Origin: Congeria kusceri
Lineage: Eukaryota; Mollusca; Bivalvia; Myida; Dreissenidae
Direction of reading: 5' to 3'
Length of the DNA stretch: 64,000 bases
NCBI GenBank assembly: GCA_027627225.1
Contig: JAPFQT010000421.1
Span: forward strand, 1-64,000
This document shows, piece after piece, positions 50,301 to 63,290 of this stretch. Each line of letters starts with the position of its first letter. Positions within the stretch are counted from its first letter, which is position 1. The position numbers and the translations under genes are program-made. Under the pieces are notes generated by a model. It did no database searches. It saw only the letters and a program-made list of their open reading frames with translations, and was not told the DNA's origin.

Positions 50301-50889
50301 CGTTTTGACGTCAGTTACGTCACCAGAAAACTCACCTCGTGCTGGCAGTCTCGTACCCATGCACCGTAACAGACTGCCAAGTTTCGTGGCGATAGGTCTT
50401 ATACTTTCGCCAATAACATGCAAAAACCGATTGTCTTGGGCCTGTATAACGCAATCTCGGGCCCAAAATTTCTATGCCCGTATACACGTTTTTGCGTGTT
50501 TTTGAGAATACTATAAAGACTTATCATTGAACCTTGGCAGGGTGGTAGGGGTGATGGGGCCGCACCGTTTGGCACCTGTATCCGCGTTAACAATTCATAC
50601 GCGACCTGAAGCGCACCAATGTACGCCCATTGCTGTACTCTATACGTTAAATAGGGCTGCCGTTGACGTCGATTTGACATCAGTTACTTCACCAGGAAGC
50701 TCAACTTGTGCAGACAGTCTGGGCCCCATGGACCCTAACAGACTGCCAAGTTTCGTGGCGATAGCTCTTATACTTGCGCCAATAACATGCAAAATCCGAT
50801 TCTCTACGGGCCTGATTAAGGCAATTTTGGACCGAAAATTTCTATGTCCGTATCAGCGTTTTTGCGTGTTTGTGAGAATACTATAAACG

Positions 50890-53800
50890 ACTAATCCTTG
50901 AAGCTTGACAGGGTGTTAGGGGTCATGGGGACGCACCGTTTGGCACCTGTATTCGCGTTAACAATTCATACGCGACCTGAAGCGCACCAAAGTACGCCTA
51001 TTGCTGTACTGTATACGTTACATAGGGCTGCCGTTGACGTCAATTTTACGTCAGTTACGTCACCAGGAAGCTCACCTCATGCAGACAGTCTCGGCCCAAT
51101 GGACCCTAACAGACTGCCAAGTTTCATGGCGATAGCACTTATACTTTTGCCAATAACATGCAAAAACCGATTCTCGAAGGGCCTGTATAAGGCAATTTTG
51201 GGCCGAAAGTGTCTATGTCCGTATACGCGTCTTTGCGTGTTTGTGAGAATACTATAAACGACTTATCATTGAACCTTGGCAGGATGTTAGGGGTCATGGG
51301 GATGCACCGTTTGGCACCTGTATCCGCTTAACGATTCATACGCGACCTGAAGCGCACCAATGGACGCCTATTGCTGTACTGTTTACGTTAAATAGGGCTG
51401 CCGTTGACGTTGTTTTGACGTCAGTTACGTCACCAGGAAGCTCACCTCGTGCGGGTAGTGTCGGCCTCGGGGACCCTAACAGACTGCCAAGTTTCGTTGC
51501 GATAGCTCTTATACTTTCGACAATAACATGCAAAAACCGATTCTCTACGGGCCTGTATAATGCAATTTTGCGCCGAAAATTTCTACGTCCCTATACGCGT
51601 TTTTGCTATTTTGTGAGAATACTGTAAACGACTTATCATTCAACCTTGGCAGGGTGTTAGGGGACATAGGGACACACCGTTTCGCACCTGTATCCGCGCT
51701 AACAATTCATACGCGACCTGAAGCGCACCAGTGTACGCCTATTGCTGTACTGTATACGTCAAATAGGGCAGCATTTGACGTCGTTTTGACGTCAGTTACG
51801 TCACCAGGAAACTCACCTCGTGCAGGCAGTGTCGGCCCCATGGACCCTAACAGACTGCCAAGTTTCGTGGCAATAGCTCTTATACTTTCGCCAATAACAT
51901 GCAAAAACCGATTCTCTACGGGTCTGTATAAGGCTATTTTGGGCCGAAAATATATATGTCCGTATACGCGTTTTTGCGTGTTTGTGAGAATACTGTAAAC
52001 GACTTATCATTGAACCTTGGCAGGGTGTTAAGGGTCACCGGGTCGCAACGTTTGGCACCTGTATCCGCGTTAACAATTCATACGCGACCTGAAGCGCACC
52101 AATTTACCTCTCCTGTTGTACTGTGTACGCTAAATAGGGGAGCCGTTGACGTCGTTTTGACCTCAGTTACGTCACCGGGAAGCTCACCTCTTCCAGGCAG
52201 TCTCGGCCCTATAGTCCCTAACACACTGCCAAGTTTCGTTGTGATAGCTCCTATACTTTTGCCAATAACATGCAAACACGGATTCTCTGAGGGCCTGTAT
52301 AATGCAATTTGGGCCGAAAATTTCTATGTCCGTATACGCGTTTTTGCGTGTTTGTGAGAATTCTATATATGACTTATCATTGAAATTTGACAGGGTGTTA
52401 GGGGTCTTGGGGTCGCACCGTTTGACACCTGTATTCGCGTTAACAATTCATACGCGACCTGAAGCGCACCAGTGTACGCCTATTGTTGTACTGTATACGT
52501 TAAACATGGCTGCCGTTGACGTCATTTTTACGTCAGTTCCGCCTCCAGGAAGCTCACCTCGTGCAGACGGTCTGGGCCCCATGAACACTAACAGACTGCA
52601 AAGTTTCGTGGAGATAGCACTTATACTTTCGCCAATAATATGCAAAAACCGTTTCTGTACGTGCCTGTATAAGGGAAGTTTGGGCCGAAAGTTTCTCTGT
52701 CCGTATACGCGTTTTTGCGTGTTTGTGAGAATACCATAAACGACCTATCATTGAACTTTGGCCGATGTTAGGGGTCATGGGGACGCACCGTTTGGCACCT
52801 GTATCCGCGTTAACGATTCATACGCGACCTGAAGCGCACCAATGTACGCCTATTCCTGTACTGTATACTTTAAATAGGGCTGCCGTTGACGTCGTTTTGA
52901 CGACAGTTTCGTCTCCAGGAAGCTCACCTCGTGCAGGCAGTCTCGGCCCCATAGACACTAACAGACTGCCAAGTTTCGTGGCGATAGCTCTTATACTTTA
53001 GCCTATAACATGCAAAAACCGATTTTCTAAAGGCCTGTATAATGCAATTTTGGGCCGACAATATCTCTGTCCGTTTAAGCGTTTTTGCGTGTTTGTGAGA
53101 ATACTATAAATGACTTATCATTGAACCTTAGCAGGGTGTTTGGGGTCATGGGGACGCACCGTTTGGCACCGGTACCCGCATCAACAATTCATACGCGACT
53201 TGAAGTGCACCAATGTGAGCCTATTGCTGTACTGTATACGTTAAATGGGGCTGCCGTTGACGTCATTTTTACGTCAGTTACGTCACCAGGAAGTTCACAT
53301 CGTGCAGACAGTCTCGGCCCCATGGACCCTAACAGACTGACAAGTTTCGTGGCGATAACTGTTATACTTTCGCCAATAACATTCAAAAACCGATTCTCTA
53401 CGCGCTTGTATTATGCAAATTTGGGCCGAAAATGTCTATGACAGTATACCCGTTTTTCCGTGTTTGTGAGAATACTATAAAGGACTTATCATTGAACCTT
53501 GGCAGGGTGTTAGGGGTCATAGGGACCCACCGTTTGGCACCTGTATCCGCGTTAACAATTCATACGCGACCTGGAGCGCACCAATGTACGCCTATTGTTG
53601 TACTGTATACGTTAAATAGGGCAGCCGTTGACGTCGTTTTGACCTCAGTTACGTCACCAGGAAACTCACCTCGTGCAGGCAGTGTCGGCCCCATGGATCC
53701 TAACAGACTGGCAAGTTTCGTGGCAATAGCTCTTATACTTTCGCCAATAACATGCAAAAACCGATTCTCTACGGGTCTGTATAAGGCAATTTTGGTCCGA

Positions 53801-56800
53801 AAATTTCTCTGTCCGTATACGCGTTTTTGCATGTTTGTGAGAATACTATAAACGACTTATCATTGAACCTTGGCAGGGTGTTAGGGGTAATGGGGTCGCA
53901 TCGTTTGGCTCCTTTATCCACGTTAACAATTCATACGCGACCTAAAGCGCACCATTGTTCGCCTATTGCTGAACTGTATACGTTAAAAAGGGCTGCCTTT
54001 GACGTCGGTTTGACGTCAGTTAGGTCACCAGAAATCTCACCTCGTGCATGCAGTCTCGACCAAATAGTCTCTAAAAGACTGCCAAGTTTCGCGGCGATAG
54101 CTCTTATACTTTTGCCAATAACATGCAAAAACCGATTAGCTACTGGCCTGTATAATGCAATTTTGGGCCGAAAATTTCTATGTCCGTATAAGCGTTTTTG
54201 TGTGTTTGTGGAAATACTATAAAAGACTTATCATTGAACCTTGGCAGGGTGTTAGGGGTCATGGGGACGCAACGTTTGGCACCTGTATCCACGTTAACAC
54301 TTCATACGCGACCTGAAACGCACCAATGTACCTCTATTGCTTAAATGCATACGATAAATAGGGCTGCCGTTGACGTCGTTTTAACGTCAGTTACGTCACC
54401 AGGAAGCTCAACTCGTTCAGCAGTCTCGGCCCTTTGGACCCTAACAGACTGCCAAGTGTCGTGGCGATAGCTCTTATACTTTCGCCAATAACATACAAAA
54501 ACCGATTTTCTACGGGCCTGGATAAGGCAATTTTGGACCGAAAATTTCAATGTCCGTATCAGCGTTTTTGCGTGTTTGTGAGAATACTATAAACGACTAA
54601 TCCTTGAAGCTTGACAGGGTGTTAGGGGTCTTGGGGACGCACCGTTTGGCACCTGTATTCGCGTTAACAATTCATACGCGACCTGAAGCGCACCAATGTA
54701 CGTTATTGCTCTACTGTATACGTTACATAGGGCTGCCGTTGACGTTAATTTTACGTCAGTTACGTCACCAGGAAGCTCCCCTCGTGCAGACAGTCTCGGC
54801 CCCATGGACCCTAACAGACTGCCAAGTTTCATGGCGATAGCACTTATACTTTCGCCAATAACATGCAAAAACCGATTCTCTAAGGGCCTGTATAAGGCAA
54901 TTTTGGGCCGAAAGTTTCTATGTCCGTATACGCGTCTTTGCGTGTTTGTGAGAATACGACTTATCATTGAACCTTGGCAGGGTGTTAGGGGTCATGGGGA
55001 TGCACCGTTTGGCACCTGTATCCGCGTTAACAATTCATACGCGACCTGAAGCGCACCAATGTACACCGATTGCTGTACTGTATACTTTAAATAGGGCTGC
55101 CTTTGACGTCGTTTTGACGTCAGTTACGTCACCAGGAAGCTCACCTCGTGCTGGCAGTGTCGGCCCCATGGACCCTAACAGACTGCCAAGATTTGTGGCG
55201 ATAGCTGTTATACTTTCGCCAATAACATGCAAAAACCGATTCTCTACGAGCCTGTATAAGGCAATTTTGGGCAGAAAATATATATTTCCGTATATGCGTT
55301 TTTGCGTGTTTGTGAGAATACTGTAAACGACTTATCATTGAACCTTGGCAGGGTGTTAGGGGTCATGGGGACGCACCGTTTGGCACCTGTATCCACGTTA
55401 AAAATTCATACGCGACCTAAAGCGCACCATTGTACGCCAATTGCTGAACTCTATACGTTAAATAGGGCTGCCGTTGTCGTCGTTTTGACAACAGTTAGGT
55501 CTCCAGGAAGCTCACCTCGTACAGGCAGTCTCGGCCAAATAGACCCTAACAGACTGCCAAGTTTCGTTGCGATAGCTCTTATACTTTTGCCAATAACATG
55601 CAAAAACCGATTCTCTACGGGCCTGTATAATGCAATTTTGCGCAGAAAATTTCAATGTCCGTATACGCGTTTTTGCGTGTTTGTGAGAATACTATAAACG
55701 GCTTATCATTGAACCTTGGCAGGGTGTTAAGGGTCATCGGGTCGCAACGTTTGGCACCTGTATCCGCGTTAACAATTCATACGCGAACTGAAGCGCACCA
55801 ATGTACCTCTCCTGATGTACTGTGTACGTTAAATAGGGCTGCCGTTTACGTTGTTTTGACCTCAGTTACGTCACCGGGAAGCTCACCTCTTCCAGGCAGT
55901 CTCGGCCCCATAGTCCCTAACAGCCTGCCAAGTTTCGTTGTGATAGCTCCTATATTTTGCCAATAACATGCAAAAACGGATTCCCTAGGGGCCTGTATAA
56001 TGCAATTTTGGGCCGAAAATTTCTATGTCTGTATACGCGTTTTTGCGTGTTTGTGAGAATACTATAAATGACTTAGCATTGAAATTTGACAGGGTGTTAG
56101 GGGTCTTGGGGTCGCACCGTTTGGCACCTGTATTCGCGTTAACAATTCATACGCGACCTGAAGCGCACCAGTGTACGCCTATTGCTGTACTGTATACGTT
56201 AAACAGGGCTGCCTTTGACGTCATTTTTACGTCAGTTCCGTCTCCAGGAAGCTCACATCGTGCAGACAGTATGGGCCCCATGGACCCTAACAGACTGCCA
56301 AGTTTCGTGGCGATAGCACTTATACTTTCGCCAATAATATGCAAAAACCGTTTCTGTACGGTCCTGTATAAGGGAAGTTTGGGCCGAAAGTTTCTCTGTC
56401 CGTATACGCGTTTTTGCGTTTTTGTGAGAATACCATAAACGACTTATCATTGAACCTTGGCCGATGTTAGGGGTCATGGGGACGCACCGTTTGGCACCTG
56501 TATCCGCGTTAACGATTCATACGCGACCTGAAGCGCACCAATGTACACCTATAGCTGTACTGTTTACGTTAAATAGGGCTGCCGTTGACGTCGTTTTGAC
56601 GTCAGTTACGTCACCAGGAAGCTCACCTCGTGCTGGCAGTGTCGGCCTCATGGACCCTAACAGACTGCCAAGTTTGGGGGCGATAGCTCTTATACTTCCG
56701 CCAACAACATATAAAAACCGTATCTCCACGGGCCTGTATAATGCAATTTTGGGCCGAAAATTTCCATGTCCGTATACGCGTTTTTGCGTGTTTGTGAGAA

Positions 56801-58600
56801 TACTACAAACGACTTATCATTCAACCTTGGCAGGGTGTTAGGGGTCATAGGGACGCACCGTTTGGCACCTGTATTCGCGTTAACAATTCATACGCGACCT
56901 GAAGCGCACCAATGTACGCCTATTCCTGTACTGTATACTTTAAACATGGCTGCCTTTGACGTCGTTTTGACGTCAGTTTCGTCACCAGGAAGCTCACCTC
57001 GTGCAGGCAGTCTCGGCCCCATGGACCCTAACAGACTGCCAAGTTTCGTGGCGATAGCTCTTATACTTTAGCCAATAACATGCAACAACCGATTCTCTAA
57101 AGGCCTGTAGAATCAATTTTGGGCCGAAAATGTCTCTGTCCGTTTACGCGTTTTTGACTGTTTGTGAGAATACTATAATAGACTTATCATTGAAGCTTGA
57201 CAGGGTGTTATGGGTCATGGGGACGCACCGTTTGGCACCGGTATCCGCGTCAACAATTCATACGCGACCTGAAGGGCACCAATGTACGCCTATGCCTGTA
57301 CTGTATACGTTAAATAGTGCTGCCGTTGACGTCTTTTTTACGTCAGTTACGTCACCAGGAAGCTCATCTCGTGCAGACAGTCTCGGCCCCATGGACCCTA
57401 ATAGACTGACAAGTTTCGTGGCGATAGCGCTTATACTTTCGCCAATGACATGCAAAAACCGATTCTGTACGGGCTTGTATAATGCAAATTTGGGCCGAAA
57501 ATGTCTATGTCAGTATACCCGTTTTTCCGTGTTTGTGAGAATACTATAAAGGACTTATCATTGAACCTTGGCAGGGTGTTAGGGGTCATAGGGACCCACC
57601 GTTTGGCACCTGTATCCGCGTTAACAATTCATACGCGACCTGGAGCGCACCAATGTACGCCTATTGCTGTACTATATACGTTAAATAGGGCTGCCGTTGA
57701 CGTCGTTTTGACGTCAGTTACGTCACCAGGAAACTCACCTCGTGCAGGCAGTGTCGGCCCCATGGACCCTAACAGACTGCCAAGTTTCGTGGCAATAGCT
57801 CTTATACCTTCGCCAATAACATGCAAAAACCGATTCTCTACGGGTCTGTATAAGGCAATTTTGGTCCGAAAATTTCTATGTCCGAATACGCGTTTTTGCG
57901 TGTTGGTGATAATACTATGAACGACTTATCATTGAACCTTGGCAGGTTGTTAGAGGTAATGGGGACGCACCGTTTGGCTCCTGTATCCACGTTAACAATT
58001 CATACGCGACCTAAAGCGCACCATTGTACGCCTATTGCTGAACTGTATACGTTAAAAAGGGCTGCCTTTGACGTCGTTTTGACGTCAGTTAGGTCACCAG
58101 AAAGCTCACCTCGTGCATGCAGTCTCGGCCAAATAGTCTCTAACAGACTGCCAAGGTTCGTGGCGATAGCTCTTATACTTTTGCCAATAACATGCAAAAA
58201 CCGATTCCCTACTGGCCTGTATAATGCAATTTTGGGCAGAAAAGTTCTATGTCCGTATACGCGTTTTTGTGTGTTTGTGGGAATACTATCAAAGACTTAT
58301 CATTGAACCTTGGCAGGGTGTTAGGGGTCATGTGGACGCAACGTTTGGCACCTGTATCCGCGTTAACAATTCATACGCGACCTGAAGCGCACCAATGTAC
58401 CTCTATTTCTGTACTGTGTACATTAAATAGGGCTTCCGTTGACGTCGTTTTGACCTCAGTTACGTCACCAGGAAGCTCACCTCTTCCAGGCAGTCTCGGC
58501 CCCATAGACCCTAACAGACTGCCAAGTTTCGTTGTGATAGCTCCTATACTTTTGCCAATAACATGCAAAAACCGATTCCCTACGGGCCTGTATAATGCAA
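50890..58600. repeat. Higher-order repeat: two ~10-monomer blocks
   Basis: Marker variants recur at a fixed offset. CTTGAAGCTTGACAGG is at about 50898 and 54604, and further marker monomers pair as 51956/55655, 52302/56025 and 52765/56464, all ~3.70 kb apart. Later markers (GGCACCGGTA at about 53165/57235, and pairs 53432/57501 and 53827/57878) are 4.05-4.07 kb apart. The change equals one monomer and lies between 52765 and 53085, where the first block has one monomer fewer. Confidence 0.8.
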
Positions 58601-58674
58601 TTTTGGGCCGAAAATTTCTATGTCCGAATACGCGTTTTTGCGTGTTTGTGAGAATACTATAAATGACTTATCAT

Positions 58675-59330
58675 AGATTTTCTGGTTAAAGTTTATATTC
58701 AAAAGATTTGTAACTTCAGAACTACATAAGTTATTCACTTGACAATTGGAATATACCTTTGTCATAAACTCTCATATCAGGTGCGACATTCCCTATAACA
58801 CTGTTTTGTATTTTGACAGTGTTATGCCCCTTTTTCACATAGATCTTTTGGTTGAAGTTTATATTCAAAAGTTTTGTAACTGCAGAACTAGAGAAGTTTT
58901 TCATTTGAAATTTGGAATATACCTTTTGTCATCAACTCCAGTGTCAGGGGCAACATTCCTTATAACTCTGTTTTGTATTTTGTCAGAGTTATGCCCCTTT
59001 TTCAACATAGATTTTCTGGTTAAAGTGTATATTCAAAATTGTTTGTAACTTCAGAACTACATAAGTTATTCACTTGAAAATAGGAACATAAGTTTGTCAT
59101 CAACTCCAGTATCAGGGGCAACCTTCTTATAACTCTGTTTTGCCTTTTTACAGAGTTATGCCCCCTTTTGCACATTGATTTTCTGGTTAAAGTGTGTATT
59201 CAAACTCTTATAACTTCAAAACTAAACAAGTTATAAACTGCATAAGGTTTTCACTTGAAACTTGGTATAATTTGATGAAATAATAGCCATAACTCAGTTT
59301 TATAGTTCAACAAATTTATGCCCCTTCTAC
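58675..59330. repeat. ~167 bp tandem repeat, ~3.9 units, abutting the satellite
   Basis: GATTTTCTGGTTAAAGT begins units at about 58675, 58841, 59009 and 59176. Each also contains GTAACTTCAGAACTA, CAACTCCAGTATCAGGGGC and GAGTTATGCCCC. Such ~160 bp core repeats occur in bivalve non-autonomous Helitron-like elements, but no Helitron end was demonstrated here. Confidence 0.8.
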
Positions 59331-59812
59331 TTTCAAAATATGTACCAACTGAAATATTTCGAATAGTTGAGCGCGCTGTACTCTCACAGCTCTTGTTCTA
59401 CCATGGAGTTGCCTTCGTCTGACACCCATATGCTTCAGGGGCATTTATTACAGCCTGTGACCAGCCTTGATTTAATTAAATCATTAAATGCTATTTTATG
59501 GCACTTTTGCAGTTCATGATAAAATAACTGCAAAGGAAAACTTACTGACTTTTCTTCTTATTTTCGTCACATGTGATTTCATAAAAGTATTGTTTATCTC
59601 TGACTATTAATGTATTTTAGGTCTGCAATAGAAGTCTCTAAATGAGAACCAGATGAAAACACACAAATGGTTGTCAAGACTGCACATCCAGAAAATCACC
59701 CTAGTCAACCAGCAGCTGTCGACGGAAATTGAATCAAGACCTTGCATCTATGACAGATTTAGGAGTGCAAGTGTGAAATTGAGAGCAAGCCAATTGGATA
59801 AACTTGATGTCT
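59331..59812. other. Gene-free spacer
   Basis: Lies between two tandem-repeat blocks. No gene or motif recognised. Confidence 0.4.
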
Positions 59813-60705
59813 TGTGAATATCCATCTCATTCGCCCACTGATGCCACGCCAATATGACAAATATGGTGAAGGTCCATCTCAGTCCCCCACTGGTGACAGG
59901 CCAATAGGAGAAACCTGGTGAATGGCCATCTCAGTATATTTCAGTAACCCACTGATTCAATGCCAATAGGAAAACCTGGTGAATGTCCATCTCAGTCACC
60001 CACTGGTGCCACCCCAATAGGAGAAACCTGGTGAACGTCCATCTCAGTCACCCACTGGTGCCAGCCCAATAGGAGAAACTTGGTTAATGCACATCTCAGT
60101 CACCCACTGGTGCCAGCCCAATAGGAGAAACATGGTGAACGTCCATCTCAGTCACCCACTCGTGCCAGCCCAATAGGAGAAACCTAGTGAATGCACATCT
60201 CAGTCACCCACTGGTGCCAGCCCAATAGGAGAAACCTGGTGAATGCACATCTCAGTCACCCACTGGTGCCAGCCCAATAGGAGAAACCTGGTGAATGCAC
60301 ATCTCAGTCACCCACTGGTGCCAGCCCAATAAAAGAAACCTGGTGAATGCACATCTCAGTCACCCACTGGTGCCTTGCCAATAGGAGAAACATGGTGAAT
60401 GTCCATCTCAGTCACCCACTGGTGCCAGCCCAATAGGAGAAACCTGGTGAACGTCCATCTCAGTCACCCACTCTTGCCAGGCTAATAGGAGAAACATGGT
60501 GAACGTCCATCTCAATCACCCACTGGTGCCAGATCAATAGGAGAATTCTAAGGAATGACCATCTGTCACCCACTGGTGCCAGGCAAATAGGCAAAATCTG
60601 GTTAACGTCCATCTCAGTCACCCGCTGGTGCCTGGAAAATAGGAGAAATCTGGTGAACGTCCACCTTAGTCCATCTCAGTCACCTACTGATAGCAGGTCA
60701 ATAGA
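59813..60705. repeat. 52 bp minisatellite, ~17 units
   Basis: The unit GTCCATCTCAGTCACCCACT GGTGCCAGCCCAATAGGAGA AACCTGGTGAAC is spaced exactly 52 bp (CTCAGT at 59991, 60043, 60095, 60147). Central units are nearly identical and both ends are more diverged, the usual pattern of unequal exchange. Confidence 0.9.
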
Positions 60706-62194
60706 AGATACTTGTTCGATTACGAAGATAAACGTTTCTTTCCGAATTCAGAATTGTCAAAGGTTAAAATGTTTACTGTATATGCAAAGTATCTGCGGTG
60801 CCAAATGTTGGCGTTTTAGAAGGGTTTTGGTTTGAGGATGTCATTAATAGGCGAAACATCATCACTACAAAATTTTAATCATTACGAATCATTGCAACAA
60901 GTATTTTAGTCCCCTACCGGTGGACAGTGTTGCCTCGGGTTGACAAGACGCACTGTCACCCGCAAGCAAGTCAATATTTATATAATGTCTTAGTATATAT
61001 AAGTATTGTCTTAATATTTAGAAGATATTGCCTACCTTAGGATAAGATTACCGTAATGCATACATAATTGTATATGTACTTTTCATTCAATTTTTTTTTA
61101 CAACCAGTTTATTGACATAAATTAATCGACAGTGCTCCACTGTATTTGTAATTATCAAACTGAACAGCATTCAAAAACATATATACTACCACATCACTCA
61201 GCAAAACCTGTTTATTTGTTTTATTTAGCACACTTCTACTGGCTTACAAGTACACGGTTGTGTTTAACTATCAATTAGAATGCATACATGTTCATATACA
61301 TAGTACTTAAGATTCGTTTTAAACGTATAGACTTAGTACTGAGACAAAGAACAAAATTTCGTTGTAAAACCACACATAAACAACGCAAAAATGTAGTTTC
61401 GATTCTGACATCATTTGTTCAATGTTTATCAATGAAAATGACGTCACAATAAATAAGGGGTTCAATTCCTACGCATCAGAACTCCAAATCGTTGTCTTAT
61501 AGCCGATAAACAAAGCTTAATTTCATACACAACATTTTTTTACCGTTTATAAATAATAAATAATATACAAGACTGTATACATGATATCATATTACGCACT
61601 AAGGATATGCGCACATGGAAAAGCACCATTCGGACGACGGATACGGATACGATCACAGACACGAATACAGATAATGGATAACGCGTACATGGAAAAGCGG
61701 CCTATGGATATCGATTTAAACGGTTACAATGATTTAACGGACAGTCTGGATTTGGGCTGTTTTATTGCCAGGTTGTAAAAACAACCCCGTGTATTGATGT
61801 TTATAACAGGCAAATACAAAATGAAAACGGATAAAACTTACTTTAAGAAGTTAAAAGTGGTCCGGCCTAATATTTAAAATCTTAAATCGGCCTTAATAGT
61901 GGTCCGGACTGGCGGCGACGGCCTTGCCAACGTACATCGTTTGAAGAGCTTCAAATTTTACAGATGTGGGATAGCACAGGCAGGCGCCGAATAGATCTAG
62001 CCTTTGAAAACAAGAGTCATCCTGATGCTAAATGATTTCAGTTGTATTAAATATCAAGTCCCAAATAAATGTGTTCAGTGTCCATTCTAGATTTCGTCAG
62101 TTTTTCACAAGAAATGCGTAAAATTTAAAGTATGCCTTTTGAAGAAAAAAAAACACCCCAAATTTACGCCAAATGAAACCATCGAAAACAAATT
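60706..62194. other. Gene-free AT-rich stretch
   Basis: No gene. TAGTCCCCTACCGGTG at about 60909 recurs (CGATG variant) at about 63334. GGTGGACAGTG...CACTGTCACC (60921-60961) is a short hairpin. GTGGTCCGG is repeated at 61857 and 61901. Confidence 0.4.
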
Positions 62195-62214
62195 CCGGGG
62201 GAGTATGCCCCCGG
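62195..62214. repeat. GC-rich hairpin
   Basis: CCGGGGGAGTATGCCCCCGG, a near-perfect palindrome followed by ACCCCCCTAG, in otherwise AT-rich DNA. It looks like a fragment of a dispersed repeat. Family unknown. Confidence 0.6.
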
Positions 62215-62580
62215 ACCCCCCTAGAACATATTTGCCAAGTGCTTTTTAGCCTCTTGATACTGCCCTGAACGGGCATGCTAAAATAGTGTAGTTTATTCCG
62301 TGTACTAACTGTTGGCAATGAACAACGTTGTGCTATTTTAATAAAGTGTTGTTAAAACTTACACAGTTTAGTATAGATTAACAACAATCATTAAGTTTTA
62401 AGATTTTTAAAGAAATCACTAAATAAAAGGAAACATAACAGCGCCTGTCCTTGATATTTTAGGTACGTCCGATTGTAAGCATTAAAATTACTATTCAAAG
62501 ATGTATTATGCCCAATCGAAGATGGCGGGATATATTGGTTTGCTAATGTCGGTCGGTGGATCTGTCGGTAGACCATTTTC

Positions 62581-63290
62581 GTTTCCGCTCCAAGTTCAAC
62601 AGTTTTCATAAGGCCAAATCTCGTGAAAATGTTTGTGGGCATAATATCTAGGTCGATAGAAATTTGGCCTTTTTAGCCGTTTCCGGTCTCTAAGTCCAAC
62701 AGTTTACATCCAATCTTCACCAAAGTTCATGAAAATGTAATAATACTATCTAGGTCAAATTCGATAATCGCTTTAGGAATTGTGGAGTTGAGGCCCTTGA
62801 ATTTCTAAATTTGTCTTTTTAGCCGTTTCCGCTAAGTCAAACAGTTTTCATCCAGTCCTCACAAATTTTGAACATTTTTGTAATAATAATATCTAGGTCA
62901 AGTTCGATAATCAGCCAAATCGCCCCAGGAATTGTGGAGCTATTGCCCATGAAATATCTGAAATTGGCTTTCTTTTAGCGGTTTCCGCTCTCTTAAGTCC
63001 AACAATGTTCATCCAATCTTCTCCAAATGAACAGGTTTGTGGGTATAATATCTCGGCCAAGTTTGATAATCAGCCAAATCGCCCCAGGAATAGTGGAAAT
63101 TATGGCCCTTGAATTATCTAAAATTAGCCTCAGTCGTTTCCGTTCAAAGTCCAACAGTTCATAGCCGATCTTCACCAAACTTGGTGAAAATCTTTGTGGG
63201 CGTATTATCTTGGTTAAGTTCGATAATTAACTAAATTGTCCCAGTAACTGAAGAGTTGATTATCGAAAATTAGCCTTTTTAGCTATTTTA
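62581..63290. repeat. ~150 bp tandem repeat, 4-5 diverged units
   Basis: GTTTCCGCT(C) followed by AAGTCCAACAGTTTTCATCC and AATATCTAGGTCAAGTTCGA recurs at about 62581, 62679 (short unit), 62825, 62980 and 63136. Units also share CAAATCGCCCCAGGAATTGT. Possibly the core of a non-autonomous Helitron-like element. Confidence 0.75.

Larger units (their letters stand above)
37723..58674. repeat. ~371 bp satellite array, about 56 monomers, 20.95 kb
   Basis: Uninterrupted head-to-tail array. The phase marker ATGTCCGTATACGCG recurs at 37891, 38261, 38632, 39002, 39373 and 39744, and so on to 58620, giving 370-371 bp spacing. Monomers differ by point changes and 1-5 bp indels. Composition is clearly more GC- and CpG-rich than both flanks. 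Each consensus monomer carries TTGACGTCGTTTTGACGTCA followed by GTTACGTCACC, i.e. one perfect CRE palindrome (example 38463-38470) and two near-copies. Open frames occur on both strands because the consensus is stop-poor. No transposon insertion was seen inside. Confidence 0.97.

Noticed and set aside
38630..57826. Recurrent 65-codon minus-strand frame (HVIGESIRAIATKLGSLLG...) in most satellite monomers
   Set aside because: It opens with TTG, not ATG, and is only the stop-free part of the monomer. Indels and stops vary freely between monomers.
38945..58662. Many 100-297 codon plus-strand frames in the satellite as a gene family
   Set aside because: Period of 3n+2, poor start context, frame-breaking indels and array structure indicate satellite DNA and not genes.
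37723..58674. CRISPR-like array
   Set aside because: Whole 371 bp units repeat without spacers in an animal genome; it is a satellite.
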